Assembly: GCF_014837065.1 (NCBI RefSeq)
Contig: NZ_JACSPP010000032.1
Coordinates: 1 to 40,660 of the forward strand
Origin: Phocaeicola intestinalis
GTDB taxonomy: Bacteria; Bacteroidota; Bacteroidia; Bacteroidales; Bacteroidaceae
Reading direction: 5' to 3'
Length of the DNA: 40,660 nucleotides
A program made the position numbers and the translations under genes. Below, piece by piece: positions 24,598 to 33,683 of this stretch. Below the pieces are notes generated by a model. The model was given only the letters and a program-made list of their open reading frames with translations. It made no database searches and was not told where the DNA came from. Every line of letters starts with the position of its first letter. Position 1 is the first letter of the stretch.

Positions 24598-25623
24598 TCA
24601 ATCCTGTTTAAATAGTTTCACGTTCTTGAAGAGCGGATTTCTCCGTTCCAGTATCATCAAGTCGACAGCTAGCAAAAGCAAAGCCATCCATGCCAAGACC
24701 TGGAATTGTTCGTCAAACTCGGTAAATACTTGTGTCTCCACATCTGCCTTTGCCAATTTGTTGATTTCGGCATTCAAAGCACGTTCGGCATTATTAGTAT
24801 TATCCACACGTACATACATCCCGTTTCCCGCTTTAGCAATCTCCTGACACATCTGCTCATTTAAACGAGTGATAATGACATTGCCATCTTTATCACGACG
24901 ATATTCATTATTGCTGCCTGCCGGAATAGGAGCACCATCGGGTGACCCCACTCCCAATACAAACACCCGTACTCCTTGCTTGGCTGCCTGTTGTGCTGCT
25001 TCCACCGCTCCTCCTTCGTGGTTTTCACCATCAGTAATAAGCACGATGGCACGTCCCACACCCGTATTTGGTGTAAAACTCTTCATTGCCAAGTCAATAG
25101 CACCACGGATATCAGTTCCTTGAGTAGAAATGAGCGACGGACTGATGGTTTCCAAAAACATCTTGGCCGATATATAATCACTGGTAATAGGCAACTGGGT
25201 AAAGGCTTCACCGGCAAAGACAATCATAGCCACTTTGTCATTGTTGAATGTCTCGACTAAACGTGAAATAAGTTTTTTTGATTTTTCCAGCCTACTGGGT
25301 GTCACATCTTCTGCCAGCATTGAATTCGAAATGTCCAGTGCCACGACAGTTTCCACTCCCTGCCGTTTCACAGTTTCCATTTTAGATCCGAATTGCGGAC
25401 GTGCCAGCATGAATATGACCATTGCCAATGCTGCGAACACCAGCCAAAACTTAACATCGGGACGATACTTCGATACGTCAGGCATCAGATGCGCCAATAA
25501 TTCCGGATCACCGTACTGACGGATTTTCTTACGCCTGCGCCAGTTGGAATACAAGTACAGTCCAATCAGTACCGGCAATACAAATAGCAAATATAAATAT
25601 ATGGGTTCTCCAAATCGAAACAT
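24598..25623 (-). CDS. batB: BatB: VWA-domain membrane protein
   Basis: The 341-residue protein is anchored by N-terminal helices (residues 9-27 and 60-75) and a C-terminal one (about 308-325). Between them is a von Willebrand A domain with a MIDAS metal site: DISNS (the DxSxS motif) in VVALDISNSMLAEDVTPSRL, a threonine in STQGTDIRGAI, and ITDGENHEGG. Such sites bind a metal and a partner protein. BatB probably works with BatA and the MoxR ATPase. It lies 12 bases from batA. Confidence 0.92.
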   Translation of the reverse strand: MFRFGEPIYLYLLFVLPVLIGLYLYSNWRRRKKIRQYGDPELLAHLMPDVSKYRPDVKFWLVFAALAMVIFMLARPQFGSKMETVKRQGVETVVALDISNSMLAEDVTPSRLEKSKKLISRLVETFNNDKVAMIVFAGEAFTQLPITSDYISAKMFLETISPSLISTQGTDIRGAIDLAMKSFTPNTGVGRAIVLITDGENHEGGAVEAAQQAAKQGVRVFVLGVGSPDGAPIPAGSNNEYRRDKDGNVIITRLNEQMCQEIAKAGNGMYVRVDNTNNAERALNAEINKLAKADVETQVFTEFDEQFQVLAWMALLLLAVDLMILERRNPLFKNVKLFKQD

Positions 25624-25635
25624 AGCTTTTCTTTT

Positions 25636-26634
25636 TTAAGGTATTTTCTTTAATACAGTATTACGCAAGACAAGCTCAAGCAAAATGCACAAGAATGCCA
25701 CCAAGGCAAAAGGCAGATAAGCCTCCTCACGCTTGCTGAATTCTTTCACGTTCAGTTTGGTCTTTTCCAACTTGTCAATCTCGCGGTAGACTTCTTCCAA
25801 CTTAGAGTTGCTTGTGGCACGGAAGTAGTTTCCGTTCGTAGTACCAGCTATCTGGATCAGAGTCTGCTCATCTATTTCCACGGGCACGTTCACATATTGG
25901 ATACCCGCATAAGTAGGCATCGGATAAGGTGCCGTTCCATTTGTTCCCACCCCGATGGTGTACACCCGAATACCAAACTGCTTGGCTATTTCGGCCGCCG
26001 TCAGTGGTGAAATATCTCCTCGGTTATTGCTGCCATCAGTCAACAGAATAATCACTTTCGACTTTGCCTTACTGTCCTTCAGGCGACTGATAGAATTCGC
26101 AAGCCCCATACCGATAGCTGTTCCGTCCTCAATCAACCCACGTTGTGCAATGTCACCCTTAATGCTGTTGAAAAGATTCAGCAACACAGCATGGTCGATG
26201 GTAAGCGGACATTGCGTAAATGCTTCTCCGGCAAAAATAGTCAGCCCAATATTATCGTTGGGACGCCCGTTGATAAATTCGGCAGCTACTTTCTTTGCTG
26301 CTTCCAGACGATTGGGTTTCAGGTCTTCGGCAAGCATACTGGTTGAAACGTCAACCGACAGCATGATGTCTATACCTTCTATCTCCGTGTTTTGCCAGTT
26401 GTCGGTAGTTTGCGGACGCGCCAGCACCAGCACAATCATCACAAAAGCCGCAATGCGCAACAAGAAAGGCGCATGAAGCAAATACAATTTCCAGCTTCGT
26501 GGTGCATTCATGTACATGCGGGTCGTGGAGACCTGCATAGTAGGCTCTGTTTTTTTTCTTCGCATAAAATACCACACAATGTAAGGTATCAGCAGGAGCA
26601 ACAAAAACAGGTATTCAATATTTGCAAAAATCAT
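25636..26634 (-). CDS. batA: BatA: VWA-domain membrane protein
   Basis: The 332-residue protein mirrors BatB: two N-terminal membrane helices (about 7-24 and 55-74), a VWA domain and a C-terminal helix. The MIDAS motifs are DVSTS in MLSVDVSTSMLAEDLKPNRL, GTAIGMGL, and LLTDGSNNRGD. It would form part of the envelope Bat complex, with the VWA domain at the membrane face. The gene directly follows the BatD-like gene at 26655 with a 20-base gap. Confidence 0.92.
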   Translation of the reverse strand: MIFANIEYLFLLLLLIPYIVWYFMRRKKTEPTMQVSTTRMYMNAPRSWKLYLLHAPFLLRIAAFVMIVLVLARPQTTDNWQNTEIEGIDIMLSVDVSTSMLAEDLKPNRLEAAKKVAAEFINGRPNDNIGLTIFAGEAFTQCPLTIDHAVLLNLFNSIKGDIAQRGLIEDGTAIGMGLANSISRLKDSKAKSKVIILLTDGSNNRGDISPLTAAEIAKQFGIRVYTIGVGTNGTAPYPMPTYAGIQYVNVPVEIDEQTLIQIAGTTNGNYFRATSNSKLEEVYREIDKLEKTKLNVKEFSKREEAYLPFALVAFLCILLELVLRNTVLKKIP

Positions 26635-26654
26635 AGTCTCTACAGTTTAATTAA

Positions 26655-27764
26655 TTAGAAGAACAAATCGATGATATGCCGGACCACCAAGTATATACAT
26701 ACCACAGCACCGATACTTACAACGGCAATGCTACATATCAAGGCGATACGTCCTCGTTTCGAACGTTTTTCTTCTACACGGATTTCGGTCGGTTCTTTCT
26801 TTGCATTCGGATCTTCTTCCACCTTGGTCTGGTTTATGAAATCGATGGCATTCACCAAATTCATATCGTTTTCATTCATCAGCGGCGCATGTTTGGCAAA
26901 CTTCACCAAATCGGCCGTTTCGAATAAGAGTTTCAGGTCGTCAATGGAACGTTGATCTTTTTCTTCCAACAACCGGTCAATAATTTCAGTCGAAGTCATT
27001 TCCATCGCATTAAATCCGAAACGCTCCTTGATATATGTACGGATGGCCTCGGTCAACTCCGTATAATACAGCTTCGGGTCATCGCGTTGCACTTGCTTGT
27101 CCGCCTTTATCTCTTCTATCTTTTTCATTGCTACCTGATGAGGAGGCAATTTAGGCTCTATCTTGATAATCTTGATAATCGGCTTGTTGTCACGATAGCG
27201 TATGACGAGAAATACAGCCAAAGCACCCAATATCAGCATCAGGATACCCGAATAGACCAATGGAGCTACATCGTCCCATGTGATGGGTACTTCACGAATA
27301 GCTTTCGGACCGAAGAACTGGTCAGGATGTAACGTGTCTACCGGAATGGAATACACTTTCAATGCCAAAGCTTTCGAAAAATAAGGTGTGCCGTTCACCT
27401 TCACTTCGAAGGGAGGTAAATAATACAATGCCGAATCAAACGAAGTAACCGTATATTCCTGCGAAATCAGCCATCGTTTGTTTTCATTCAGCAATTGAGT
27501 GTCTGGTTTGGCTACATCCAACACTTCCACACCTCTTACCAACGTATCACGCAGCAAGGGAAGCTGCAACTTCTGATTGGCATCCATACTGACCTGAAGT
27601 TTGATTTTCGCCTGCTCACCGATAAGCAGCTGCAACGAGTCGATGGTAGCATCCACCGTCACTTGTGCCTTTACTTCCGGAAAAGCAAAAAACAACAACG
27701 CCAGCACGCATCCCAACATTTTCAGCAGCTTCTTGCTACATATATATAATAATGTGTGTTTCAT
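26655..27764 (-). CDS. Bat-operon membrane protein (BatD-like N-terminal part)
   Basis: The 369-residue protein has a signal-peptide-like start (LLKMLGCVLALLFFAFPEVKA) and a beta-rich extracytoplasmic part (VDATIDSLQLLIGEQAKIKLQV with VTSFDSALYYLPPFEVKV) that resembles one BatD repeat. A membrane helix (about 174-192) precedes a cytoplasmic helical domain (PHQVAMKKIEEIKADK, then YYTELTEAIRTYIKERFG) and a second helix near the end. Genes of this kind occupy the same place between DUF58 and batA in Bacteroidales. Its exact task is unknown, probably assembly of the Bat complex. A start at the internal Met16 is also possible. Confidence 0.75.
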   Translation of the reverse strand: MKHTLLYICSKKLLKMLGCVLALLFFAFPEVKAQVTVDATIDSLQLLIGEQAKIKLQVSMDANQKLQLPLLRDTLVRGVEVLDVAKPDTQLLNENKRWLISQEYTVTSFDSALYYLPPFEVKVNGTPYFSKALALKVYSIPVDTLHPDQFFGPKAIREVPITWDDVAPLVYSGILMLILGALAVFLVIRYRDNKPIIKIIKIEPKLPPHQVAMKKIEEIKADKQVQRDDPKLYYTELTEAIRTYIKERFGFNAMEMTSTEIIDRLLEEKDQRSIDDLKLLFETADLVKFAKHAPLMNENDMNLVNAIDFINQTKVEEDPNAKKEPTEIRVEEKRSKRGRIALICSIAVVSIGAVVCIYLVVRHIIDLFF

Positions 27765-27776
27765 AATCTGTCACTC

Positions 27777-28646
27777 TCAATTTCGTTTCGCAAATAAAGT
27801 AAGCAACGCCTTTACATAATCTTGGTCGGTTCGCACCGAAACCGAATCCACATTACTGTGTGTAAAAATACCGGACAGCTTCTGCTGACGCTCCAACCAC
27901 CAGGCATGATGAGCATTACGCAAAGCCTTGGACGAAGTGTCTATCCATTGTTCATGACCCGTCTCGGCATCATGTACTTTCATCAATCCCACATTGGGCA
28001 ATTCTTCCATACGACGGTCATACACTTGCACAGCCACAACATCGTGCTTGCGATTAGCTATGGTCAGCGCATTCTGGTAATCGTGCTCATCAATGAAATC
28101 GCTCAACATAAAAGCTGTACACCGTTTTTTCAACACGTTAGTCAAGTATTCTATCACACACTGAATATTGGTACGCGTGCTGGTAGGCTGAAAATCCAAT
28201 AATTCGCGAATGATGTACAAAATGTGCTTACGTCCCTTTTTGGGTGGAATAAACTTTTCGATACGGTCAGAAAAAAAGATAACACCGATTTTATCATTGT
28301 TCTGGATGGCAGAGAAAGCCAATGTGGCAGCTATCTCGGTCACCATATCTTTTTTCAACTGATGCACCGTACCAAAATCCAAGCTGTTCGACACATCGAC
28401 CAACAGCATTACAGTCAGTTCCCGCTCTTCCTCAAACACCTTGACAAAAGGTTTGTCGAAACGAGCAGTCACATTCCAGTCTATGTCGCGCACATCATCT
28501 CCGTATTGGTACTCGCGAACTTCAGAAAAAGCCATTCCCCTCCCCTTAAAGGCCGAGTGATATTGTCCTGCAAAGATATTGCTAGACAATCCGCGGGTTT
28601 TAATTTCAATCTGACGTACCCGTTTTAACAACTCACTTGTTTCCAT
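27777..28646 (-). CDS. DUF58 domain protein of the bat operon
   Basis: I chose the ATG at 28646 (METSELLKRV); the ATG at 28655 adds three residues. The roughly 289-residue protein shows the DUF58 signature SAFKGRGMAFSEVREYQYGDDVRDIDWNVTAR around residues 30-61 and a degenerate VWA-like fold (MLLVDVSNSLDFG). It has no membrane helix, so it is likely cytoplasmic. DUF58 genes almost always sit beside a moxR gene, as here, and the two proteins are thought to work together on VWA targets. Confidence 0.9.
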   Translation of the reverse strand: METSELLKRVRQIEIKTRGLSSNIFAGQYHSAFKGRGMAFSEVREYQYGDDVRDIDWNVTARFDKPFVKVFEEERELTVMLLVDVSNSLDFGTVHQLKKDMVTEIAATLAFSAIQNNDKIGVIFFSDRIEKFIPPKKGRKHILYIIRELLDFQPTSTRTNIQCVIEYLTNVLKKRCTAFMLSDFIDEHDYQNALTIANRKHDVVAVQVYDRRMEELPNVGLMKVHDAETGHEQWIDTSSKALRNAHHAWWLERQQKLSGIFTHSNVDSVSVRTDQDYVKALLTLFAKRN

Positions 28647-28754
28647 CTGTTTCATTTACAATTAACAACCTACAATTTACAATGAACAACTTACCTAATG
28701 GAGAAATTACATCCGCTCATTTGTTAATTGCTCCTTGTTAAACCGGTAAAAGAC

Positions 28755-28790
28755 ACGTATGCTTGCACCTGTTTGCGTGTAAGCATACGT
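28755..28790 (-). promoter_or_regulatory. Intra-operon hairpin between moxR and the DUF58 gene
   Basis: ACGTATGCTTGCAC (28755-28768) pairs with 28777-28790 over 14 positions with one mismatch and an 8-base loop. It is in the 155-base gap between two genes of one operon, and on the minus strand it is followed by CTTTT. It may be an attenuator, a processing site or an inserted hairpin repeat. Confidence 0.5.
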
Positions 28791-28810
28791 CAATTTATAG
28801 TGCATAGCAA

Positions 28811-29806
28811 TCAGGGTACTTCTACCTTATTCAGGATCTTGCTGACTATTTCATCCGAAGTGACATTTGTCGCTTCCGCCTCATAAGTCAACCCGATACG
28901 GTGCCGCAACACATCGTGTGCAATGGCACGTACATCTTCGGGGATAACGTATCCACGACGCTTGATGAAAGCATAGCTACGTGCAGCCAATGCCAAATTG
29001 ATGGAGGCACGTGGCGAACCACCAAAACCAATCAGATTTTTCAAGTCTTTCAAATCGTATTTTTCAGGATAACGGGTAGCAAACACAATGTCGGCAATGT
29101 ATTGCTCGATTTTCTCGTCAAGGTATACCTGACGCACTACCTTACGTGCCTCAATGATATCTTCAGCCTTCAGGATAGGACGCACCTGAATCTTTTCTCC
29201 GGAAATATTCTGACGAATGATTTTCTTTTCTTCTTCCAACTTCGGATAGTCAATAATCACCTTCAGCATGAAACGGTCCACTTGTGCTTCAGGCAACGGA
29301 TAAGTACCCTCCTGTTCTATTGGATTTTGGGTAGCCATTACCAAAAATGGTGAAGGCAGGTCGAACGTCTCTTTGCCCAGTGTCACCTGGCGTTCCTGCA
29401 TGGCTTCCAGTAAAGCACTCTGCACTTTTGCCGGTGCACGGTTGATTTCATCCGCCAAGATGAAATTGGCAAAAATAGGTCCCTTGTTAGTGACAAACCG
29501 TTCATCTTTCTGACTGTATATCATCGTACCAAGGATATCGGCAGGCAATAAGTCCGGAGTAAATTGGACACGGCTATATTTTGAATCTATTAATGAAGCA
29601 AGTGTTTTGATTGCCAAAGTCTTTGCCAATCCCGGAACACCTTCCAACAAGATGTGTCCATCCGACAACAAGCCAATCAGCAAGGATTCCACCAAATGTT
29701 TCTGTCCTACAATCACTTGGTCCATACCAGTCATCAGGTTAGTAACAAACGCACTTTCGCGTTCTATTCGTTCATTCAATGCACGAATATCAATAGCTTC
29801 AGCCAT
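28811..29806 (-). CDS. moxR: MoxR-family AAA+ ATPase, first gene of the bat operon
   Basis: The 331-residue protein shows MoxR hallmarks: Walker A GVPGLAKT (56-63), QFTPDLLPADILG (81-93), Walker B FILADEINRAP (115-125), the sensor ATQNPIEQEGTYPLPEAQ, and arginine-finger region LPEAQVDRFM. MoxR proteins are chaperone-like ATPases that fold or activate VWA-domain partners, here BatA and BatB. It heads the operon and has a well-placed Bacteroides promoter just upstream. Confidence 0.93.
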   Translation of the reverse strand: MAEAIDIRALNERIERESAFVTNLMTGMDQVIVGQKHLVESLLIGLLSDGHILLEGVPGLAKTLAIKTLASLIDSKYSRVQFTPDLLPADILGTMIYSQKDERFVTNKGPIFANFILADEINRAPAKVQSALLEAMQERQVTLGKETFDLPSPFLVMATQNPIEQEGTYPLPEAQVDRFMLKVIIDYPKLEEEKKIIRQNISGEKIQVRPILKAEDIIEARKVVRQVYLDEKIEQYIADIVFATRYPEKYDLKDLKNLIGFGGSPRASINLALAARSYAFIKRRGYVIPEDVRAIAHDVLRHRIGLTYEAEATNVTSDEIVSKILNKVEVP

Positions 29807-29857
29807 AGTTTTTCTTTATTTTTTATATGTTAAGTATTCTGTTTTTCTTATCGGCCT

Positions 29858-29888
29858 CAAAAGTACGGCATAATATTAACAGGAACAA
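29858..29888 (-). promoter_or_regulatory. Promoter of the moxR-bat operon
   Basis: On the minus strand TTG (plus 29886-29888) is followed after exactly 20 bases by TACTTTTG (plus 29858-29865). This matches the Bacteroides primary-sigma promoter (-33 TTTG, -7 TAnnTTTG) in both box and spacing. The start should be near 29851, giving a 5' leader of about 45 bases. Confidence 0.75.
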
Positions 29889-29962
29889 CTAATTTTTATT
29901 AAAAAAAGTAGCTGCCTTTCTGCATTTAAATCTTATTGGACTAAAGTTTTTTAAAATGGTCT

Positions 29963-30934
29963 TCATCGCTTCGGAACCAGCTTCGGAACACGTATGGAAG
30001 TACCTACAGGAATATCGTTGACATCTTTCAATATTTCCCGGTTGTAACGGGCAAGGTAAGTCCACAAATTCTTGTTACCATAATATCGCAAGGCAAGACG
30101 AGCCAAACTCTCTCCCCTGCGAAGTGTATGCGTGGCCAGTGTTCCTACAATATCATAGCGTACTGTATCCGACAAACAGAGCGGAGAAGATGGCAATCCG
30201 ACCGTTTCACGATGTTTAGAAGCAGGCAAGCTGTCTACTGTCATAGCCTGTTCAGACACAACCGTACCCTTCAGTTCTTGTCGTGTTTCAGACAACACCT
30301 TTACTACTGAGTCAGGTATATATCGTCTGCCGGAAAACAAGACCCAACCCATAATACCGCCTATAATAACACCGATCAATAAAACGGAAGCAATAAAACA
30401 CCAAGGCAAGCGCGGTTTCTGTTTTTGTTTTTCTACATCAAAGCGGTTTTCCGGAAACAAAGGTACAGGCTCATACTTCTCTTCTTCTGTTTCCGGCTTC
30501 ATACCTTCTGTCTGTTGCAACGGTTCCGGATGTACTTCCGGTTCAAACGCAGCAGGTTCTCTTTCATCCGAAGCAGGAATTTCCATCTGTGCCTCTTCCG
30601 AGGCAATGGCTTTCTCTTCTTCCTCTATCATATCATCGAAATGAGCAGACTCATTCAGCAGAACGGTTTCAAAGTGACTGAACGGCTTGTTGACCAACTC
30701 ACGCATAGATACATCCGGCATAAACGAAAGACACGATCTTCCAGCATTCCCGTCATCGGAATCTATCAGCTTGAAGGTTCCCAAACCTTTAATTTTCACA
30801 TATTTGTCGGTTGCCAATGTTTCTTTTATCAAGGCGAAAAAAGCTTCGACAAACGCTTCTGCATCTGCCTCTTCCATCTGGTGGCGTTGCGCCAACAACA
30901 TCACCAGTTCTTCTTTTGTGAATTTATCATCCAT
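29963..30934 (-). CDS. HU-like domain, membrane helix and LysM domain fusion
   Basis: The ATG at 30934 overlaps the stop of the HU gene by 8 bases. The 323-residue protein has an HU/IHF-like N-terminal domain (1-90, with KYVKIKGLGTFKLID and MRELVNKPFSHFETV). An acidic, proline-containing linker follows (100-170), then a clear membrane helix (177-200), and finally a LysM domain near 266-318 (HTLRRGESLARLALRYYGNKNLWTYLARYN). This puts the HU-like part in the cytoplasm and LysM in the periplasm, where LysM binds peptidoglycan. The residues for DNA bending are not obvious, so the HU part may bind protein rather than DNA. Fusions of this kind exist in Bacteroidales, but I know of no assigned role. 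Confidence 0.75.
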   Translation of the reverse strand: MDDKFTKEELVMLLAQRHQMEEADAEAFVEAFFALIKETLATDKYVKIKGLGTFKLIDSDDGNAGRSCLSFMPDVSMRELVNKPFSHFETVLLNESAHFDDMIEEEEKAIASEEAQMEIPASDEREPAAFEPEVHPEPLQQTEGMKPETEEEKYEPVPLFPENRFDVEKQKQKPRLPWCFIASVLLIGVIIGGIMGWVLFSGRRYIPDSVVKVLSETRQELKGTVVSEQAMTVDSLPASKHRETVGLPSSPLCLSDTVRYDIVGTLATHTLRRGESLARLALRYYGNKNLWTYLARYNREILKDVNDIPVGTSIRVPKLVPKR

Positions 30935-31220
30935 TAGCAAACGAACTGTTTTTATGTTTTTCTAACTCATAAGAAGCCGGTTCAAATATCAATACAAGTT
31001 TCGGAGGTACCAAAAAACGTTGCTTGGACGCCAGGTTATACACAATCCGTTCCAACTCTTTCTTTACACTGAATGTACCGAAACCGTCGAAATCCAGCCT
31101 TTTCCCTTCCTGTAACTGTTCGCCCATAATGTCTACCATCGAAGCAATTAACTGTGCTGCATCCTTATTGGTATATCCCAACCGGCGTGACAATTCTCCT
31201 GTCAACTCCTTGTTATTCAT
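30927..31220 (-). CDS. HU-family DNA-binding protein
   Basis: This 97-residue protein follows the HU/IHF pattern: MNNKELTGELSRRLGYTNKDAAQLI with two helices, then GKRLDFDGFGTFSVKKELERI (the GFGTF beta arm), and a C-terminal tail. Proteins of this family bind and bend DNA as dimers. The arm region is diverged from standard HU: VYNLASKQRFLVPPKLVL replaces the usual RxGRNPxTGE, so the binding mode may differ. The gene overlaps that of the HU-LysM protein, and the two may be partners. Confidence 0.85.
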   Translation of the reverse strand: MNNKELTGELSRRLGYTNKDAAQLIASMVDIMGEQLQEGKRLDFDGFGTFSVKKELERIVYNLASKQRFLVPPKLVLIFEPASYELEKHKNSSFANG

Positions 31221-31252
31221 AGTCTTATTTTACGCTAGAATTTCCGATAACA

Positions 31253-31295
31253 GTTGACGAGCTGACAAAGTAGAAAACCTTGCCAACTCGTCAAC
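31253..31295 (-). promoter_or_regulatory. Candidate HU promoter inside a dyad
   Basis: On the minus strand CTACTTTG (plus 31266-31273) is close to the Bacteroides -7 box, with a TTG about 18-19 bases upstream. The same segment lies between the arms GTTGACGAG (31253-31261) and CTCGTCAAC (31287-31295), a perfect 9-bp inverted repeat. It could be an operator or the rimO terminator, although no T-run follows. Confidence 0.4.
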
Positions 31296-31304
31296 CGTTA
31301 ATTA

Positions 31305-32606
31305 TCAACTAATTATTTCAGCATATAAATCAAAATCATCGGCATCATAAACTTTCACGCGGTGAAAAGAACCTATATGCAAGATTTTGCCTTCATCTTT
31401 CACCAATACTTCAGGATCTACCTCTGGCGAATCAAATTCGGTCCGGCCCACATAATATTCACCTTCTCTACGGTCGATAATAATCTGGAATTCTTTACCG
31501 ATTTTGGCATGACACTGCTCGTTTGAAATTTCCTGCTGAATTGCCATCAGTTCGTCCAGACGGCGCTGCTTCACTTCTTCCGCAACATCGTCTTTATAGT
31601 GGCGTGCCGAATACGTACCCTCTTCTTCCGAATAGGCAAATGCCCCCATACGTTCGAACCGGGCATGACGCACAAACTCTTTCAACTCCTCGAAATCTTG
31701 CTCAGTCTCACCTGGAAATCCTACCATCAACGTGGTACGCAAATGAATACCCGGCACTTCATGGCGGAACTGCTCAATCAAAGCATAGGTTTCTTCTTTC
31801 GTAACATGACGGCGCATCCGTTGTAACATATTATCACTGATGTGTTGCAAGGCAATATCCATGTACTTGCACACATTACTGTGCTCACGCATCACACGAA
31901 ACAAATCTTGCGGGAAATGTGCCGGATAAGCATAATGCAGGCGAATCCATTTCACACCCGGAATTTCAGCCATCTGTTCAATCAATTGCGGAAGCATTTG
32001 CTTCTTATAAAGGTCAATACCGTAATAAGTCAGCTCTTGCGCTATCACCTGAAACTCTTTCACTCCTTGTGCAACAAGCAGGCGCACTTCATCCAGAATT
32101 TCCTCCATCGGGCGCGAGACATGCTTGCCTGTAATGATAGGTATGGCACAATAGGCACATTTCCGGTCACACCCTTCCGAAATCTTCAGGTATGCATAAT
32201 GCTTGGGAGTTGTCAAGTGACGTTCGATGGCACATTCAGAATGGTAAGTCTTACCCAAGTCGGCAAGCAACTCGTTCCAGTTAAACTTTCCATAAAACTT
32301 ATCCACCTGAGGAATTTCCACTTGCAAATCTTTCAAGTAACGCTCTGACAAACACCCCATAACGTAGAGTTTCTTCAACCGCCCTTCTTCTTTAGCTTGG
32401 CAAAATTCTAAAATCATGTTGACAGACTCTTCCTTGGCATCGCCGATAAACCCACAAGTGTTGATGACCGCAATTTCTCCTTGTGGATTTTCACTGTCAT
32501 GTGTCACCCTATAACCGTTCAATTCAAGCTGCTTCATCAGTTTTTCCGAATCAACCAGGTTCTTCGAACAGCCCAAAGTGATGATATCAATCGTATTTTT
32601 TCTCAT
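31305..32606 (-). CDS. rimO: Ribosomal protein uS12 methylthiotransferase
   Basis: RimO adds a methylthio group to an aspartate of ribosomal protein uS12. The 433-residue protein carries an N-terminal UPF0004 domain with three cysteines for a [4Fe-4S] cluster (GCSKNLVDSEKL, TCGFIGDAKEESV, MGCLSERY). The radical-SAM core has CDRKCAYC. The C-terminal part ends with a TRAM-like domain (GKEFQIIIDRREGEYYVGRTEFDSPEVD). SPEVD and the wording of the cluster blocks favour RimO over the tRNA enzyme MiaB. It is 10 bases past ftsY. Confidence 0.93.
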   Translation of the reverse strand: MRKNTIDIITLGCSKNLVDSEKLMKQLELNGYRVTHDSENPQGEIAVINTCGFIGDAKEESVNMILEFCQAKEEGRLKKLYVMGCLSERYLKDLQVEIPQVDKFYGKFNWNELLADLGKTYHSECAIERHLTTPKHYAYLKISEGCDRKCAYCAIPIITGKHVSRPMEEILDEVRLLVAQGVKEFQVIAQELTYYGIDLYKKQMLPQLIEQMAEIPGVKWIRLHYAYPAHFPQDLFRVMREHSNVCKYMDIALQHISDNMLQRMRRHVTKEETYALIEQFRHEVPGIHLRTTLMVGFPGETEQDFEELKEFVRHARFERMGAFAYSEEEGTYSARHYKDDVAEEVKQRRLDELMAIQQEISNEQCHAKIGKEFQIIIDRREGEYYVGRTEFDSPEVDPEVLVKDEGKILHIGSFHRVKVYDADDFDLYAEIIS

Positions 32607-32616
32607 TCAACTTTAC

Positions 32617-33573
32617 TTATTTGTTTCCAAACAGTGAATCCACAAATTCGCGGCGGCGGAATATCTGCAAATCTTCCATGCCTTCGCCCAGCCCGATGTA
32701 TTTCACTGGAATCTTAAACTGGTCAGAAATACCGATTACGACACCTCCTTTAGCAGTCCCGTCCAGTTTGGTAATAGCCATTGCATTGACTTCTGTTGCC
32801 AATGTAAACTGTTTAGCCTGCTCGAAAGCATTCTGTCCCGTAGAACCATCAAGCACCAGCAACACTTCATGAGGAGCATCAGGCACCACCTTTTTCATCA
32901 CATTCTTGATTTTGGTCAATTCGTTCATCAAGCCGATTTTATTGTGCAGACGTCCAGCCGTATCAATGATGACCACGTCGGCATGATTTGCCACCGCCGA
33001 ACTTAATGTGTCAAATGCCACCGAAGCAGGATCGGAACCCATCTTCTGCTTTATAACAGGCACCCCTACCCGTTCGCCCCATATCACGAGTTGTTCTACA
33101 GCAGCTGCACGGAAAGTATCGGCAGCTCCCAAATAGACCGACTTGCCGGCTTTCTTAAACTGATAGGCAAGCTTGCCGATAGTGGTGGTCTTTCCTACTC
33201 CGTTTACGCCCACTACCATGATGACGTATGGCGTCTTTCCTGCGGGAATATCAAAATCATCTGCATCTACCGTATTGTTTTCAGTCAGCAGGGCTGCTAT
33301 TTCCTCACGCAAGATGTTGTTCAGTTCTTCGGTATTGATGTATTTGTCTTGTGCCACACGCTTCTCGATGCGCTTGATGATTTTCAGCGTGGTTTCCACA
33401 CCTACGTCCGAAGTAATCAGCACTTCTTCCAGATTGTCCAGCACTTCGTCATCTACCTTGGATTTGCCTGCCACAGCCCGGGCTATCTTGCTAAACACGC
33501 TCTGCTTGGTTTTCGACAATCCTTTGTCCAACGTTTCCTTCTTTTCCTTCGAGAAAAAACTAAATATTCCCAT
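32617..33573 (-). CDS. ftsY: Signal recognition particle receptor FtsY
   Basis: FtsY docks the signal recognition particle at the membrane. The 318-residue protein has a short N-terminal region and an NG GTPase domain: VGVNGVGKTTTIGKLA (G1), DTFRAAA, VIIDTAGRLHNK (G3), TKLDGTAKGG (G4), and GLGEGMEDLQIF at the end. The acidic A domain of E. coli FtsY is missing, which is usual in Bacteroidetes. It is probably cotranscribed with rimO. Confidence 0.96.
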   Translation of the reverse strand: MGIFSFFSKEKKETLDKGLSKTKQSVFSKIARAVAGKSKVDDEVLDNLEEVLITSDVGVETTLKIIKRIEKRVAQDKYINTEELNNILREEIAALLTENNTVDADDFDIPAGKTPYVIMVVGVNGVGKTTTIGKLAYQFKKAGKSVYLGAADTFRAAAVEQLVIWGERVGVPVIKQKMGSDPASVAFDTLSSAVANHADVVIIDTAGRLHNKIGLMNELTKIKNVMKKVVPDAPHEVLLVLDGSTGQNAFEQAKQFTLATEVNAMAITKLDGTAKGGVVIGISDQFKIPVKYIGLGEGMEDLQIFRRREFVDSLFGNK

Positions 33574-33607
33574 ACGATATGTCTTTATGTTATCTGCTAT
33601 GTTTGTG

Positions 33608-33615
33608 CAAATATA
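33608..33615 (-). promoter_or_regulatory. Putative ftsY promoter -7 box
   Basis: The minus strand reads TATATTTG, a match to TAnnTTTG, and would start transcription about 27 bases before the ftsY ATG. A TTTG lies 17 bases upstream, slightly closer than usual. Confidence 0.55.
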
Positions 33616-33683
33616 CGGATTTTTCTCTAAAACAAACGAATGAGTTTATTAGTTTGTCAAGGCAAACACATCTAAATTATACA

